This document shows, in pieces, positions 38,437 to 47,867 of a DNA stretch of 64,000 nucleotides. The DNA comes from Acuticoccus sp963704595 (GTDB lineage Bacteria > Pseudomonadota > Alphaproteobacteria > Rhizobiales > Amorphaceae), in assembly GCA_963704595.1 (NCBI GenBank), contig OY969922.1:434001-498000 (forward strand). The letters are read 5' to 3'. The notes under the pieces were generated by a model, which saw nothing but the letters and a program-made list of their open reading frames with translations, searched no databases and was not told the origin of the DNA. The position numbers and the translations under genes were made by a program. Position 1 is the stretch's first letter. Every line of letters begins with the position of its first letter.

Positions 38437-39309
38437 ATGAGCGCAGGCCTGCACGGCACGAGGTCCGGCGCCACTGCGTCGCCGGGAGGCGCGCGCGACA
38501 CCGCGCCCTACGGCTTCAGGCACACATCAGCCGCGGGCAGCGCGCCGGTGCGGCGCGATATCGCGGTGGAAGCGCCCGTCGCGCTGGAGGTCAACGGGAT
38601 CGGCCTTGCGGTGATGATGGCCTCCCCTGCCGACCTCGAGGATTTCGCGGTCGGCTTTGCGCTGGCGGAAGGCCTGATCGAGCGGATCGCCGACGTGCGC
38701 TCGCTCGGCGTGGCGGAGGTCGACAACGGCTGGATCGTCCGCCTCGACGTGGCGGGCGACCGCGGTGCGCGGACGATGGAGCGGATGCGCACCCGTGTAA
38801 CCGAAAGCGCGTGCGGGCTTTGCGGGATGGAGAGCCTCGCGGCGCTCGCCCGGCCGCTGCCGCGGGTGGCGCGCCCGCTGGCGCTGACGCTCGCCGCCGT
38901 CGACCGGGCGCTGGCGGGCCTTGCCGGCCTGCAGGCGCTGGGCCGGCGGACGGGCGCTTCCCATGCGGCCGCGCTGTGCGAAGCCGACGGCACCGTCGTG
39001 CTGGTGCGCGAGGATGTCGGTCGCCACAACGCGCTCGACAAGCTGATCGGCGCGGCGATGCGCGGCGAGGTCGTCATGGCGGACCGGTTCGCGCTGATGA
39101 CCTCCCGCCTCTCGTTCGAGCTTGTGGAGAAGGCGGTGCGCGCCGGGCTCGGCGGCCTTGCGGCGATCTCCGCGCCCACCAGCCTCGCGCTGGAGCGGGC
39201 GGAGGCGGCGGGCCTCCCGGTGGTCGCGGCGCTGCGCGACGGCAGCATGATCCACGAGCCGGTGGCGGAGCGCCGAGGCGCCGTCAGCCGAGCGGAAACT
39301 CGTCCTTGA
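38437..39309 (+). CDS. fdhD: Formate dehydrogenase accessory sulfurtransferase FdhD
   Basis: The 290-aa protein carries the CxxC sulfur-transfer motif (ACGLCG, about residues 126-131), the segment AVGFALAEGLI near residue 70 and VREDVGRHNALDKLIG near residue 190, all typical of FdhD. It passes sulfur from IscS to the molybdenum cofactor of formate-dehydrogenase-type enzymes, which matches the divergent FdhF-like gene 98 bp away. The shared gap should hold both promoters. The 3' end overlaps the convergent DHDPS-family gene by 26 bp. Confidence 0.93.
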   Translation: MSAGLHGTRSGATASPGGARDTAPYGFRHTSAAGSAPVRRDIAVEAPVALEVNGIGLAVMMASPADLEDFAVGFALAEGLIERIADVRSLGVAEVDNGWIVRLDVAGDRGARTMERMRTRVTESACGLCGMESLAALARPLPRVARPLALTLAAVDRALAGLAGLQALGRRTGASHAAALCEADGTVVLVREDVGRHNALDKLIGAAMRGEVVMADRFALMTSRLSFELVEKAVRAGLGGLAAISAPTSLALERAEAAGLPVVAALRDGSMIHEPVAERRGAVSRAETRP

Positions 39310-40252
39310 GGCTCGCCCAGCGGCGGCCGGTCTCGCGCCCGCCCTCGACGTAACCGTCGGGCGCGAAGAGGTAGGGCGCGCGCGGCGGTCCGCTCTTCAC
39401 GAGACCCGAACCCTCGAGCCGGCCGTGGGCGATCGGGATGTTGTAGTCGACGAAATTCTCGAGCTTGCCGCCGGGGAACATCGGCCCCTGCGCCCAGGCC
39501 ATCCGGGCGCAGATCGCGTCGGCGCGGTCGAAATCGCGCGCTGCGACGGCGTTCGCGAGCGCGATCAGCGGCTCGGCGCCGTCTGCGACGTTGCCGCTCC
39601 AGCAGGCGCGCGCCTCCTCGGGGTGGGCTCTGGCGAAGGCGGCCCACTGGCTGTCGACCGGCAGCACGGTCATCCGCCCTCCGACGGCGGCAAGGTCGGC
39701 CGCCATCGTCGGCCCGCCGATGTGCTTGGTGGCGATGATCGCGGGAATGCGCGAGAGCTCGGCGTAGGTGTCGGTGTCGATCTTGGCCTTGAAGGCGAAC
39801 TGGTTGTCGTAGACGATGATCGGCACGCCCGGCAGCGCCTCGGTCACGTCCTGGTAGAAGCGCACGATGCCCGGGCGGTCGAGCGACATCCACATCGGCC
39901 GGCCGAGGAAGAGGCCAGTCGCGCCGGCATCCACCAGCCGCCGCGCGAGGCGCACGGTGTCGCGCGTGTTGAGCGTGGTCGCCCCGGCGAACAGCATTCC
40001 GTCCGCGCCCATGTTCTCGGCGACGCAGGCGGCGAGCGCCACCTGCTCGTCGGCCAGCAGCGTCGCGCCCTCGCCGAAGCTGCCGCAGGTCATGTGGATG
40101 CGGATGCCGGCGTCCCGTGCGCGCGCCGTCATCGACGCCACCTCGTCGAGGGCGACGGACTGCTCGCAGTCCCAGCGGTCGGCGTCGGGGGTCGCGGGGG
40201 TCGGCAGGATGCCGATGGCGCCGACGATGTCGCGGGCGGTGAGGTCGGTCAT
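39284..40252 (-). CDS. Second dihydrodipicolinate synthase-family lyase
   Basis: The 322-aa TIM-barrel protein has GSFGEGATL near residue 53 (the GTTGE-type carboxylate loop), VYDNQFAFK with the relay Tyr, and the Schiff-base lysine candidate in IIATKHIGG. It is a 2-keto-acid aldolase or dehydratase of unknown substrate. The ATG at 40252 overlaps the stop of the ATPase gene (ATGA), making it the final coupled gene of a seven-gene operon. The transported compound or its oxidised product is probably its substrate. Confidence 0.88.
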   Translation of the reverse strand: MTDLTARDIVGAIGILPTPATPDADRWDCEQSVALDEVASMTARARDAGIRIHMTCGSFGEGATLLADEQVALAACVAENMGADGMLFAGATTLNTRDTVRLARRLVDAGATGLFLGRPMWMSLDRPGIVRFYQDVTEALPGVPIIVYDNQFAFKAKIDTDTYAELSRIPAIIATKHIGGPTMAADLAAVGGRMTVLPVDSQWAAFARAHPEEARACWSGNVADGAEPLIALANAVAARDFDRADAICARMAWAQGPMFPGGKLENFVDYNIPIAHGRLEGSGLVKSGPPRAPYLFAPDGYVEGGRETGRRWASLKDEFPLG

Positions 40253-42090
40253 GCGGCGGGTTCCTTGGAGGGCGGCCACGGCATCGCCGGGTCGTCGGGC
40301 GGAATGCTGGCGAGGAGGGCGCGGGTGTAGGGGTGCTGCGGGTTCGAGAAGACCTCGCCGACCGGCCCCTCCTCGACGACGCGCCCGTTCCGCATCACGC
40401 ACACGCGCGAGCAGAGATACCGGACGACGCCGAGGTCGTGCGAGATGAGGACGAGCGCGATGCCGAGTTCTTCGCGCAGCGTCATCAGGAGGTTGAGGAT
40501 CTGCGCCTGGACCGACACGTCGAGCCCGGAGACGATCTCGTCGGCCACGAGAAGGCGCGGCGCGACGCAGAGCGCGCGGGCGATGTTGACGCGCTGCTTC
40601 TGGCCGCCGGAGAGCTGCGAGGGGTAGCGGTGGAGGAGGTCGGCGGGGAGGCCGGTCTCCTCCATCAGCGCCACGGCGCGCGGTTCGCGGCCCTTCGTGC
40701 CGGTGGCCTCCATCGACTGGGTGATGAGCCGGCTCACCGTGCGGCGCGGGTTGAGCGCGGACTGCGGGTCCTGGAACACCATCTGGAGCGCCTTGAGGCG
40801 GAGATCGCGCGCGGCAGGGCCGCCGCCGGTGACGTCCGTCCCGTCGACGGTGATGGTGCCGGCGGTCGGCGTGTCGAGCCCCATGATGAGCTTTGCGAGG
40901 GTCGACTTGCCCGAGCCGCTCTCGCCGACGATGCCGACGAACTCGCCTTCGCGCACGGTGAGGCTGACGTCGTCGACCGCGATCACGCCCTCGCCGCGCT
41001 TGCGGCCGAGCGCATCGCGCCGCGGCGGGAAGCGGCGGGAGACGCCGTCGATGGTGAGGATCGGCCGCGCGCCGGCGGGCGGGACCGGCGGCACGGGGAG
41101 CGCGGCGGCGGTGGTGACGGCGACCGCCCCGTCGAGGCAGCCCGGGGTGCAGCGCACCTCGTGGCCCTCGCCGAGCGCGATCGGACCGGGCCGCGCGCTG
41201 ACGCAGGCGGGGTCGGCGACCGGGCACCGGCTCGCGAACCGGCATCCCGGCATGTGCGCGAACGCGCCGACGCCGGGCATCGTGTCGGAGAGCGGCACCA
41301 GCCGGTGGAGCGGACCGGAAATCTCCGGGATCGAGGCCTTGAGGCTGCGGGTGTACGGGTGGCGCGGGGCGCGCATCACCCGCGCGGCCGGGCCGCGCTC
41401 GACCACCTCGCCGGCGTAGAGGACGACGATCTCGTCGCAGACGTGGCTCGCGAGGCGGAGGTCGTGGGTGATGAAGATCAGCCCCGTCCCGTGGTCGCGG
41501 TTGAAGCGGCGGATGAGGTTCACCACCGAGACCTGCGTCGAGACGTCGAGCGCCGTGGTCGGCTCGTCGGCGATGACGAGCGCGGGGTCGGATGCGAACG
41601 CCATCGCGATCAGCACGCGCTGGTTCTGCCCGCCCGAAAGCTGGAACGGGTAGCGCGCGGCGATCTGTTCGGGCTCCGGCAGCTCCACCTCGGCGAGCGC
41701 GTCGAGGATGACGCGGCGCCGGTCGCGCCGGGGCGTGCCGAGCCGTGCCAGATGCTCGGCAAACTGGTCGCCGACGGTGATGAGCGGGTTGAGCGCCGTC
41801 AGCGGCTCCTGCGGGATGAAGGTGATCTGCCGGCCGAGGAGGGCGCGGTGCGCGCGGCGGTCCATGGCGACGAGGTCGCGATTCCCGAAACGGGCCGTGC
41901 CTTGGGTGACGGCGAACCCGTCCGGCAGGGAGCCGGCGAGGACGCGGCCGATCATGCTCTTGCCCGCGCCCGATTCGCCGACGAGGCCGACGACGCGGCC
42001 GGGCGGCACATCGAACGTGAGGCCGCGCAGGACCTCGATGCCGCGCAGCGAGACCGTGAGGTCCGTGATGGAGAGGGTGTCGCCGCTCAT
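40249..42090 (-). CDS. Fused double ATP-binding protein of a dipeptide/oligopeptide-type ABC importer
   Basis: The 613-aa protein joins two OppD/OppF-type ATPases. The first half has Walker A GESGAGKS, signature LSGGQNQRV and Walker B LVIADEP, and closes with the Cys-rich cluster region (GCRFASRCP...C). The second half has GESGSGKST, LSGGQKQRV and LLVADEI, where the usual P after the Walker B Glu is replaced. Fused DppDF proteins are common in alphaproteobacteria. The ATG at 42090 overlaps the permease stop. It energises import through the two adjacent permeases. Confidence 0.93.
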   Translation of the reverse strand: MSGDTLSITDLTVSLRGIEVLRGLTFDVPPGRVVGLVGESGAGKSMIGRVLAGSLPDGFAVTQGTARFGNRDLVAMDRRAHRALLGRQITFIPQEPLTALNPLITVGDQFAEHLARLGTPRRDRRRVILDALAEVELPEPEQIAARYPFQLSGGQNQRVLIAMAFASDPALVIADEPTTALDVSTQVSVVNLIRRFNRDHGTGLIFITHDLRLASHVCDEIVVLYAGEVVERGPAARVMRAPRHPYTRSLKASIPEISGPLHRLVPLSDTMPGVGAFAHMPGCRFASRCPVADPACVSARPGPIALGEGHEVRCTPGCLDGAVAVTTAAALPVPPVPPAGARPILTIDGVSRRFPPRRDALGRKRGEGVIAVDDVSLTVREGEFVGIVGESGSGKSTLAKLIMGLDTPTAGTITVDGTDVTGGGPAARDLRLKALQMVFQDPQSALNPRRTVSRLITQSMEATGTKGREPRAVALMEETGLPADLLHRYPSQLSGGQKQRVNIARALCVAPRLLVADEIVSGLDVSVQAQILNLLMTLREELGIALVLISHDLGVVRYLCSRVCVMRNGRVVEEGPVGEVFSNPQHPYTRALLASIPPDDPAMPWPPSKEPAA

Positions 42091-42944
42091 GCGATGGCCC
42101 CGCGCGTGCGCAGCTTCGGGTCGAGCGCCTGGCGCAGGCCGTCGCCGAGGAGGTTGAACGCCATTACGAGGAGGAAGATCGCGAGGACGGGGAAGATCAC
42201 GCCCCAGGGCGACTGGTTGATGTAGACCCGCGCGTCCGCAATCATCACGCCCCAGGCCGGCACGTCGGTCTCGACCGAGAGGCCGACGAAGGAGAGCGTC
42301 GCCTCGACGATGACGGCGATCCCCATCTCGAGCGCGAAGAGGGTGAGGAGGAGCGGCAGCGTCGCCGGCAGCACCTCGGTGAGAATGGTGCGGAGGTGAC
42401 TGAAGCCCGCGAGCCGTGCCGCGGCCACGTAGTCCCGTCGCCGAACGACGATCACTTCGGATCGGATGACCCGGGCAAAGCGCGTCCAGTCGACGATGAT
42501 GATCGCGAGCGCGACGTTGTTGATGCCCGCGCCGAAGCCGACGAGCAGGATGAGCGCGAGGATGACCGGCGGGAAGGACATCCATGTGTCCACCGCGCGG
42601 GCGACCACCCAGTCGATCCAGCCGCCGAAGTAGCCTGCGAGGAGCGCCATGGTCGTGCCCAGCAGCATCGCGCCGGTGGCGGCGATCGAGGCGACGTAGA
42701 GCGCGGTCCGGCTGCCGTAGACGAGGCGCGAGAGAACGTCCCGCCCGAGGCTGTCGGTCCCGAGCGGATAGGCCGCCTCGCCGCCCGGCGACCATGACGG
42801 CGGCAGGAGCGTGTAGAGGAGCTCCTGCGCGTTGGGATCCTGCAGCGGCAGGAGGGGCGCCGCGAGCGCGAGGCCGACGAAGGCTGCGACGATGCCGGCG
42901 CCGACGATGATGCGCGGCCGGGCGAGACGGGCGGCAACGCTCAT
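42087..42944 (-). CDS. DppC/OppC-type ABC permease
   Basis: The 285-aa membrane protein has the DppC N-terminal cytoplasmic segment, a helix and a long periplasmic loop (DPNAQELLYTLLPPSW). It then has PLGTDSLGRDVLSRLVYGSR, the family signature, followed by five more helices. Its EAA loop is near ARLAGFSHLRTILTEVLPA. It starts at ATG 42944 in an ATGA overlap with the DppB gene. Confidence 0.92.
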   Translation of the reverse strand: MSVAARLARPRIIVGAGIVAAFVGLALAAPLLPLQDPNAQELLYTLLPPSWSPGGEAAYPLGTDSLGRDVLSRLVYGSRTALYVASIAATGAMLLGTTMALLAGYFGGWIDWVVARAVDTWMSFPPVILALILLVGFGAGINNVALAIIIVDWTRFARVIRSEVIVVRRRDYVAAARLAGFSHLRTILTEVLPATLPLLLTLFALEMGIAVIVEATLSFVGLSVETDVPAWGVMIADARVYINQSPWGVIFPVLAIFLLVMAFNLLGDGLRQALDPKLRTRGAIA

Positions 42945-43960
42945 GCGACGCGCAGCCTCGGGTTGACCGTGAGGTAGAGGATCTCGACCGTGGCGTTGAG
43001 GATCAGGACGAGCAGGCAGTAGACCAGCGCGACGGTCTGGATCACCGGAAGGTCCTGGTTGCGCACGGCGTCGACCATCAGGTTGCCGAGGCCGGGGTAG
43101 CCGAAGATCACCTCCACCAGCAGCGTGCCGCCGAACATGAAGCCCGCCTGCACGCCGATCAGCGAGATCGTCGGCAGGACGGCGTTGCGCAGCGCGTGGC
43201 GGATGAGGATGCGCCGCTCGGAGAGGCCGCGCAGGCGCGCCATCGTGACGTAGTCCTCGTGGGTGACCTCGAGGAGGGAGGCGCGCAGGACGCGCATCAC
43301 CAGCGGCGCGACGGCGGTCGCGAGCGCGGTGGCGGGGAGGATCATGTGGACGAGCGCGCTCTTCAGCACCGGCCAGTTTCCGGTCAGCAGCGCATCCAGC
43401 ATCAGGAAGCCGGTGATGGCGTGCGGCGGGCTGAGGCCGGGCGCGAGGCGGCCGAAGAAGGGGAGGAGCGGCAGCGCGACCCCCAGCGCGATGATGAGGA
43501 GGAGCGCCCACAGGAATTCCGGGATCGCCATCATCACCGAGGAGCCGAGGTCGATCGCCTGCTCGGCGAAGCCGCCGCGCAGCGAATAGAGGAGGAGGCC
43601 GAAGCCCATCCCGAGGAAGACGCCGAGCGAGAGGCCGCAGGCGACCAGCTCGACGGTGTTGGGGAGGGCGGCGGCGACGAGGTCGATCACCGGCCGGCGG
43701 AAGTAGATCGAGGTGCCGAACTCGCCCGACAGGAGGTTGCCGAGCCAGATGCCGTACTGCACCGGCAGCGGCTTATCGAGGCCGAGGTCGGCACGGAGCG
43801 CGGCGAGATCCTCTGCCGACGCGCCCGGCGGCAGCGACATCGCCGCCGGGTCGGCAGGGATCAGCCGGAGCACCACGAACACGAGGATCGACACCGCGAG
43901 GATGGTCGGCACCGCGAGGACGAGCCGCCACGCAAGCAGCCTCAGGACGACTAGGAGCAT
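42941..43960 (-). CDS. DppB/OppB-type ABC permease
   Basis: The 339-aa protein has six hydrophobic segments. The family-typical N-terminal helix is followed by RLIPADPA, the LGLDKPLPVQYGIWL loop and FGTSIYFRRPV. The EAA loop is ARLRGLSERRILIRHALRNA. It pairs with DppC to form the membrane pore. The ATG at 43960 lies 46 bp after the binding-protein stop. Confidence 0.92.
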   Translation of the reverse strand: MLLVVLRLLAWRLVLAVPTILAVSILVFVVLRLIPADPAAMSLPPGASAEDLAALRADLGLDKPLPVQYGIWLGNLLSGEFGTSIYFRRPVIDLVAAALPNTVELVACGLSLGVFLGMGFGLLLYSLRGGFAEQAIDLGSSVMMAIPEFLWALLLIIALGVALPLLPFFGRLAPGLSPPHAITGFLMLDALLTGNWPVLKSALVHMILPATALATAVAPLVMRVLRASLLEVTHEDYVTMARLRGLSERRILIRHALRNAVLPTISLIGVQAGFMFGGTLLVEVIFGYPGLGNLMVDAVRNQDLPVIQTVALVYCLLVLILNATVEILYLTVNPRLRVA

Positions 43961-44006
43961 GGCGGCGCTGGTCTCATCGTGTCGTGGTCTCGTGTTCGGG
44001 CGAGGG

Positions 44007-45560
44007 TCAGGCCATCGACCAGGTGGCGGGCAGGATCCAGCCGTTGGCGTAGGTCGTCACCTCGAGTTCCTCGACATGCACGACCGACTTCACCGCCTGC
44101 AGGATGCCGGCCGCCTCGCCGTTCTCGACCGCGACCTTGTTGACCTCGCGGTAGCCGGCGAAGCGCTTGTCCTCGTCCATCTCCACCAGCAGCGGCGCGA
44201 TCATCTCGCCGAGCTGTTCGGACTTCATGGCCGAGAAGATCGACTTCGGGTCGAGGAGGTAGCCGGCGTAGAGCTCGGGGTCGCCGGTGGTGTTGCCCCA
44301 CTGGTACATGGTCGCCTCGGGCAGGGTGCCGGCGCGCAGCCGCTCCTGGTAGGTCGAGGCTTCGATCGCCTCCACCTTGGTCGTGATGCCGATCTTCTCC
44401 CACATGCCCGCGATGGCGCGCGCCATGTCGAAGTCGTTCGGGAAGACGCCGTTGGTGGTGGCGAGGGTGACCTCGATGGGATTGTCCGGCCCGTGGCCCG
44501 CCTCTGCGAGGAGCGCGGTCGCCTTCCCGATGTCGAAGCCGAAGTCTAGATCTTCGGGATAGCCGGGGGTGCCGCGGGCGGCGGGGGCGTCGATCGGGAC
44601 CGCGTTGTCGAGGAAGAAGGCGCGGTTGATGGCGTCCTTGTTGATCGCGCGGTGGGCGGCCTGACGCACCTTCGGGTCGCTGAAGCCGCCGCTGGTGGTG
44701 AGCTGCAGGAGCATGATGTCGGTCACCGCCGAGATGCTGGCGACGAGGCCGGGGACCTGTCCGAGGCGTTCGGCTTCGCGGATCGGCACGTCGATCGCGG
44801 CCTGCGCACGGCGGGACTCGATGGCGGCGACGCGGGCGGTCGGGTCGCGCACGATGTCGATCGTCACCTTGTCGATCGCGGGCTTGCCCCCCCAGTAGTC
44901 GGCGAATGCCTCGAGTTCGATCCGGCTCGCCGTCTCGTAGCTGACGAGCTTGTAGGGGCCGGTGCCGACCGGCTTCTCGATGAAGCCCTCGAGGCCGACG
45001 CTTTCCATGTACGCCTTGGGCACGATGAAGCTGCAGAGGAAGTGCATCCACGTCACCGCGGATGGCATCGGCTCGGAGAAGACCATCCGCGCCTCGGTCG
45101 GCGACTTGATCTCGATGTCGGAGACGCGGCGCCACAGGAACGAGGTGTCGAGCTTGCGCTGGCCTTCCGCCACGGGCTGGTTCGGCCGCTCGTAGAAGGT
45201 GTAGCGGAAGTCCTCCGTCGTCATCTTGCTGCCGTCGTGGAAGAGGACGTCGTCGCGCAGGGTGATGTCGAGGGCGAGGCCGTCGTCGGAGAACGACCAG
45301 TCGGTGATGAGAGCGGGCTCAAGCGAGAGGTCGGGCGCCTGCGTCAGCGGCTGGTCGAACACGCACTTGTAGAGCGACTGGACGGGCGCCAGCGAGCGGG
45401 CGTTGGGGTCCCAGGTCGGCACGTCGGTCGGGTAGGCGACGGTGATCTGGCCGCTTGAGGCCGCCTGCGCCAGAACCCGGGAGGGGAGGCCAAGGGCCAT
45501 CAGCGCGGCGGTGCCGGCGGTCATCTTCAGAACGTCTCTGCGGGTCCGGGTCATGGTCAT
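44007..45560 (-). CDS. Extracellular solute-binding protein family 5, Tat-exported
   Basis: The 517-aa binding protein belongs to the DppA/OppA family (SBP_bac_5). The N-terminus reads TRTRRDVLKMTAG, a twin-arginine signal, so it is exported folded. Body motifs include PVGTGPYKLVSYE, and GGFSDPKVRQAAHRAINKDA near the middle, both characteristic. GAGG lies upstream of ATG 45560; ATG 45554 is an alternative. The family binds peptides, nickel, opines and sugars, so the ligand is open. The coupled oxidase and aldolase argue for a carbon source and not a peptide. Confidence 0.92.
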   Translation of the reverse strand: MTMTRTRRDVLKMTAGTAALMALGLPSRVLAQAASSGQITVAYPTDVPTWDPNARSLAPVQSLYKCVFDQPLTQAPDLSLEPALITDWSFSDDGLALDITLRDDVLFHDGSKMTTEDFRYTFYERPNQPVAEGQRKLDTSFLWRRVSDIEIKSPTEARMVFSEPMPSAVTWMHFLCSFIVPKAYMESVGLEGFIEKPVGTGPYKLVSYETASRIELEAFADYWGGKPAIDKVTIDIVRDPTARVAAIESRRAQAAIDVPIREAERLGQVPGLVASISAVTDIMLLQLTTSGGFSDPKVRQAAHRAINKDAINRAFFLDNAVPIDAPAARGTPGYPEDLDFGFDIGKATALLAEAGHGPDNPIEVTLATTNGVFPNDFDMARAIAGMWEKIGITTKVEAIEASTYQERLRAGTLPEATMYQWGNTTGDPELYAGYLLDPKSIFSAMKSEQLGEMIAPLLVEMDEDKRFAGYREVNKVAVENGEAAGILQAVKSVVHVEELEVTTYANGWILPATWSMA

Positions 45561-45618
45561 CTGTCCTCTGCTGGTGGGGTTCGCAGCGTGGGCTGGGTGG
45601 TTCTTGCGCGGGCCGCCG

Positions 45619-47061
45619 TCACAGGATGCGGCCGGGATTGAGAATGCCGTTGGGGTCGAGCGCCGCCTTCAGCGTGCGCATCAGGGCGAGCTCGGCGGGG
45701 CTGCGGCTCAGCGCCAGGTAGTCCCGCTTGGTGCGGCCGATGCCGTGCTCGGCCGAGACCGAGCCGCGGTGACGGCCGACGACCGGGTAGACCAGCGCCT
45801 CGATGCGGTGCTTCTCGGCGTCGTCCATGTCGCGCGTGCCGTCGGTCGGGCCGACGAGAAGGTGGAGGTTGCAGTCGGCGATGTGGCCGAAGATGACTGA
45901 GAGCGCTCCAGGCCATTCCGCCGCCGCGATGGCGCGGATCTCATCGACCGCGGCGGCCATTGCGGGGCGGGGGATCGAGATGTCGAACCCTGCGAACCCG
46001 TTCTGGAACCTGCGATACTCATAGACGCTTTCGCGGAAGGCCCAGAGCCGCGTGGCATCGGCGCCGGAGCGGGCGACGATCGCGTCGGCGACGACGCCGT
46101 CCTCCATCGCCTCGCCGAGGAGGTCCGCCACGCGCTCCGCCCCGTCCCCGCCGCCGGGCGCGACCTCGACGAGGACGCAGAGCTCGTGCGCCGCGTCGAA
46201 CGCCGGGCCGAGGCCGACGCGGTCGACGGCGGCGTCCATGAACTCGCGCCACATCCCCTCGAACACGAGGAGTCCCGCGCCAAAAGTGCGTTCGAGGCGG
46301 CGGAGGAGGTCGGTCGCCGCGTCGACGGAGGGGACGGCGACCAGCGCGGTCTCGGACGGGCCGGGGCGCGGGTGGAGGCCGAGGACGACGCGGGTGATGA
46401 TGCCGAGCGTGCCTTCCGAGCCGATGAAGAGCTGCGGCCAGTCGTACCCCGTGTTGTTCTTCAGCATCTTGTTGAGCGAGGAGAGGACCGTGCCGTCCGC
46501 CTGCACCGCCTCGAGGCCGAGGACGTTGCGCCGCGCCATCCCGTAGCGCAGCACCTGGTTGCCGCCGGCGTTGGTGGCAAGGTTGCCGCCGATGGTGCAG
46601 GACCCGCGGGCGCCCAGATCAATGCCGCAGAGGAAGCCCGCGGCCTCGGCAGCGTCCTGGATTTCCGCCAGCGGCGTGCCGGCGAGGGCGGTGATGGTGC
46701 CCGATGCAGCGTCCACCTCCTCGATCCCGCGCAGCTTTTCGAGCGACAGGGCGATCTCGCCGGCGTCGGGGTGCGCGCCGCCGGCGAGGCCGGTCATGCC
46801 GCCCTGTGTCACCACGGGGTGCCGCGCGTCGTTGCAGATGCTGAGCGCCGTGGCGACGTCGGCGGTGCTGGCGGGCAGGACGAGGGCGGCGGGGCGGGTC
46901 GGCGTCTTCTGCGTGGCGTCGGCGGTGTTGCGCTCGGGGATCGCGTCGCCGGTGAGGACGGCGGCGGCGCCGAGTGCGTGGCGGAGCGCTGCGATCGTTG
47001 CCTCGGTGGTGCCGGCCGGGGCGGGATCGGCCGTGCGGGCGGGGGCGGCGAGGTGGGTCAT
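45619..47061 (-). CDS. FAD-binding oxidase, GlcD/D-lactate dehydrogenase type
   Basis: The 480-aa flavoprotein has the PCMH FAD-binding domain (VVTQGGMTGLAGG near residue 82, then LGARGSCTIGGNLATNAGGN) and the FAD_oxidase_C domain with SAEHGIGRTKRDYL and the ending DPNGILNPGRIL. Relatives oxidise 2-hydroxy acids such as D-lactate, glycolate or 2-hydroxyglutarate and pass electrons to quinone or cytochrome. ATG 47061 begins the conserved part; an Arg/Pro-rich extension upstream was rejected. As the second gene of the operon it probably oxidises the imported substrate before the lyase acts. Confidence 0.9.
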   Translation of the reverse strand: MTHLAAPARTADPAPAGTTEATIAALRHALGAAAVLTGDAIPERNTADATQKTPTRPAALVLPASTADVATALSICNDARHPVVTQGGMTGLAGGAHPDAGEIALSLEKLRGIEEVDAASGTITALAGTPLAEIQDAAEAAGFLCGIDLGARGSCTIGGNLATNAGGNQVLRYGMARRNVLGLEAVQADGTVLSSLNKMLKNNTGYDWPQLFIGSEGTLGIITRVVLGLHPRPGPSETALVAVPSVDAATDLLRRLERTFGAGLLVFEGMWREFMDAAVDRVGLGPAFDAAHELCVLVEVAPGGGDGAERVADLLGEAMEDGVVADAIVARSGADATRLWAFRESVYEYRRFQNGFAGFDISIPRPAMAAAVDEIRAIAAAEWPGALSVIFGHIADCNLHLLVGPTDGTRDMDDAEKHRIEALVYPVVGRHRGSVSAEHGIGRTKRDYLALSRSPAELALMRTLKAALDPNGILNPGRIL

Positions 47062-47143
47062 CGAAGGGCGCTCTCGGTCTGCCGGCAGCGGGTGCAACGG
47101 GCGCGCCAGTGTGGGCGAAGGCGGGGCAGGTTTCCGGCGCCGG

Positions 47144-47839
47144 TCATTCGGCGGCCTTCCGCTGGGCCGCACGGAGCGCGAAGTAGGAGCTTTCGGCGAC
47201 GGCGATGAAGCTCGCCATCCGGTTGGTCACGCCGTCGGCGTCCGCCGCCTCGAAGAGGGCGAGGATCTCCGCGAGGCCGGCCGCGACGTAGCGCTGCGTC
47301 TCGGGGCTTTTGAGGGTTTCGAGACGGACGACCTGCACGTGGTCCGCAAAGCGCTTGATGGTGGCGGAGAGACGGGTGTTGGGCACCACGTCGAGCCAGC
47401 CCTCCCGGAACGCCGTGTTGGCGGCGATCATCTCGAGGAGGTCGCAGTCCTTCGCGGCGGTCCGGGCACGCGCCAGTGCCGCGTGCATTGCGGCAAGGCC
47501 GTCTGCATTGATGCGGCCCGCCGCCTGGCCCGCGGCCCGCGGTTCGAGGAGCTTGCGCACCTCGAAGATGTCGCGGATGTCCTGATCGGTCAGCCGTGGC
47601 ACGCGGAAGCCGCGGCTGGTGCCGACGAGGTAGCCTTCGCTGGTGAGCTGGAGCAATGCCTCCCGCGCCGGCATCCGCGAAGTGCCGAAAAGCCCGGCGA
47701 TCTCGGTATCGACGAGCCGCGTCTCGTGGTCGATCTCGCCGCGCTGGAGGCGGCCGAGCAGCTCGCCGTAGATCCGGTCGCGAAGACTTTCGGTCTTCGC
47801 GAGAGGCTCGATGTCGAACTGGGAGTTTGAGACAAGCAT
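47144..47839 (-). CDS. GntR-family (FCD) transcriptional regulator, first gene of the Dpp-type operon
   Basis: The 231-aa regulator has a winged helix domain (TEIAGLFGTSRMPAREALLQL, residues about 45-65, split by the turn) and an FCD-type effector domain with the pattern of metal-binding positions spread over residues about 140-215. The ATG at 47839 lies inside a perfect 16-bp palindrome containing GTATAC, fitting the GntR FadR-type operator core GT-N-AC, so the gene is probably autoregulated along with the operon it heads. No ribosome site precedes the ATG, so leaderless translation is possible. Confidence 0.9.
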   Translation of the reverse strand: MLVSNSQFDIEPLAKTESLRDRIYGELLGRLQRGEIDHETRLVDTEIAGLFGTSRMPAREALLQLTSEGYLVGTSRGFRVPRLTDQDIRDIFEVRKLLEPRAAGQAAGRINADGLAAMHAALARARTAAKDCDLLEMIAANTAFREGWLDVVPNTRLSATIKRFADHVQVVRLETLKSPETQRYVAAGLAEILALFEAADADGVTNRMASFIAVAESSYFALRAAQRKAAE

Positions 47840-47853
47840 TCAGTATACTGAAT
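47838..47853. promoter_or_regulatory. Perfect palindrome, likely operator of the GntR regulator
   Basis: ATTCAGTATACTGAAT equals its own reverse complement over all 16 bases, and overlaps the regulator's ATG. The GTATAC core matches the GT/AC half-site rule for FadR-type regulators. Confidence 0.7.
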
Positions 47854-47867
47854 ATGCGCCGGGCAAC

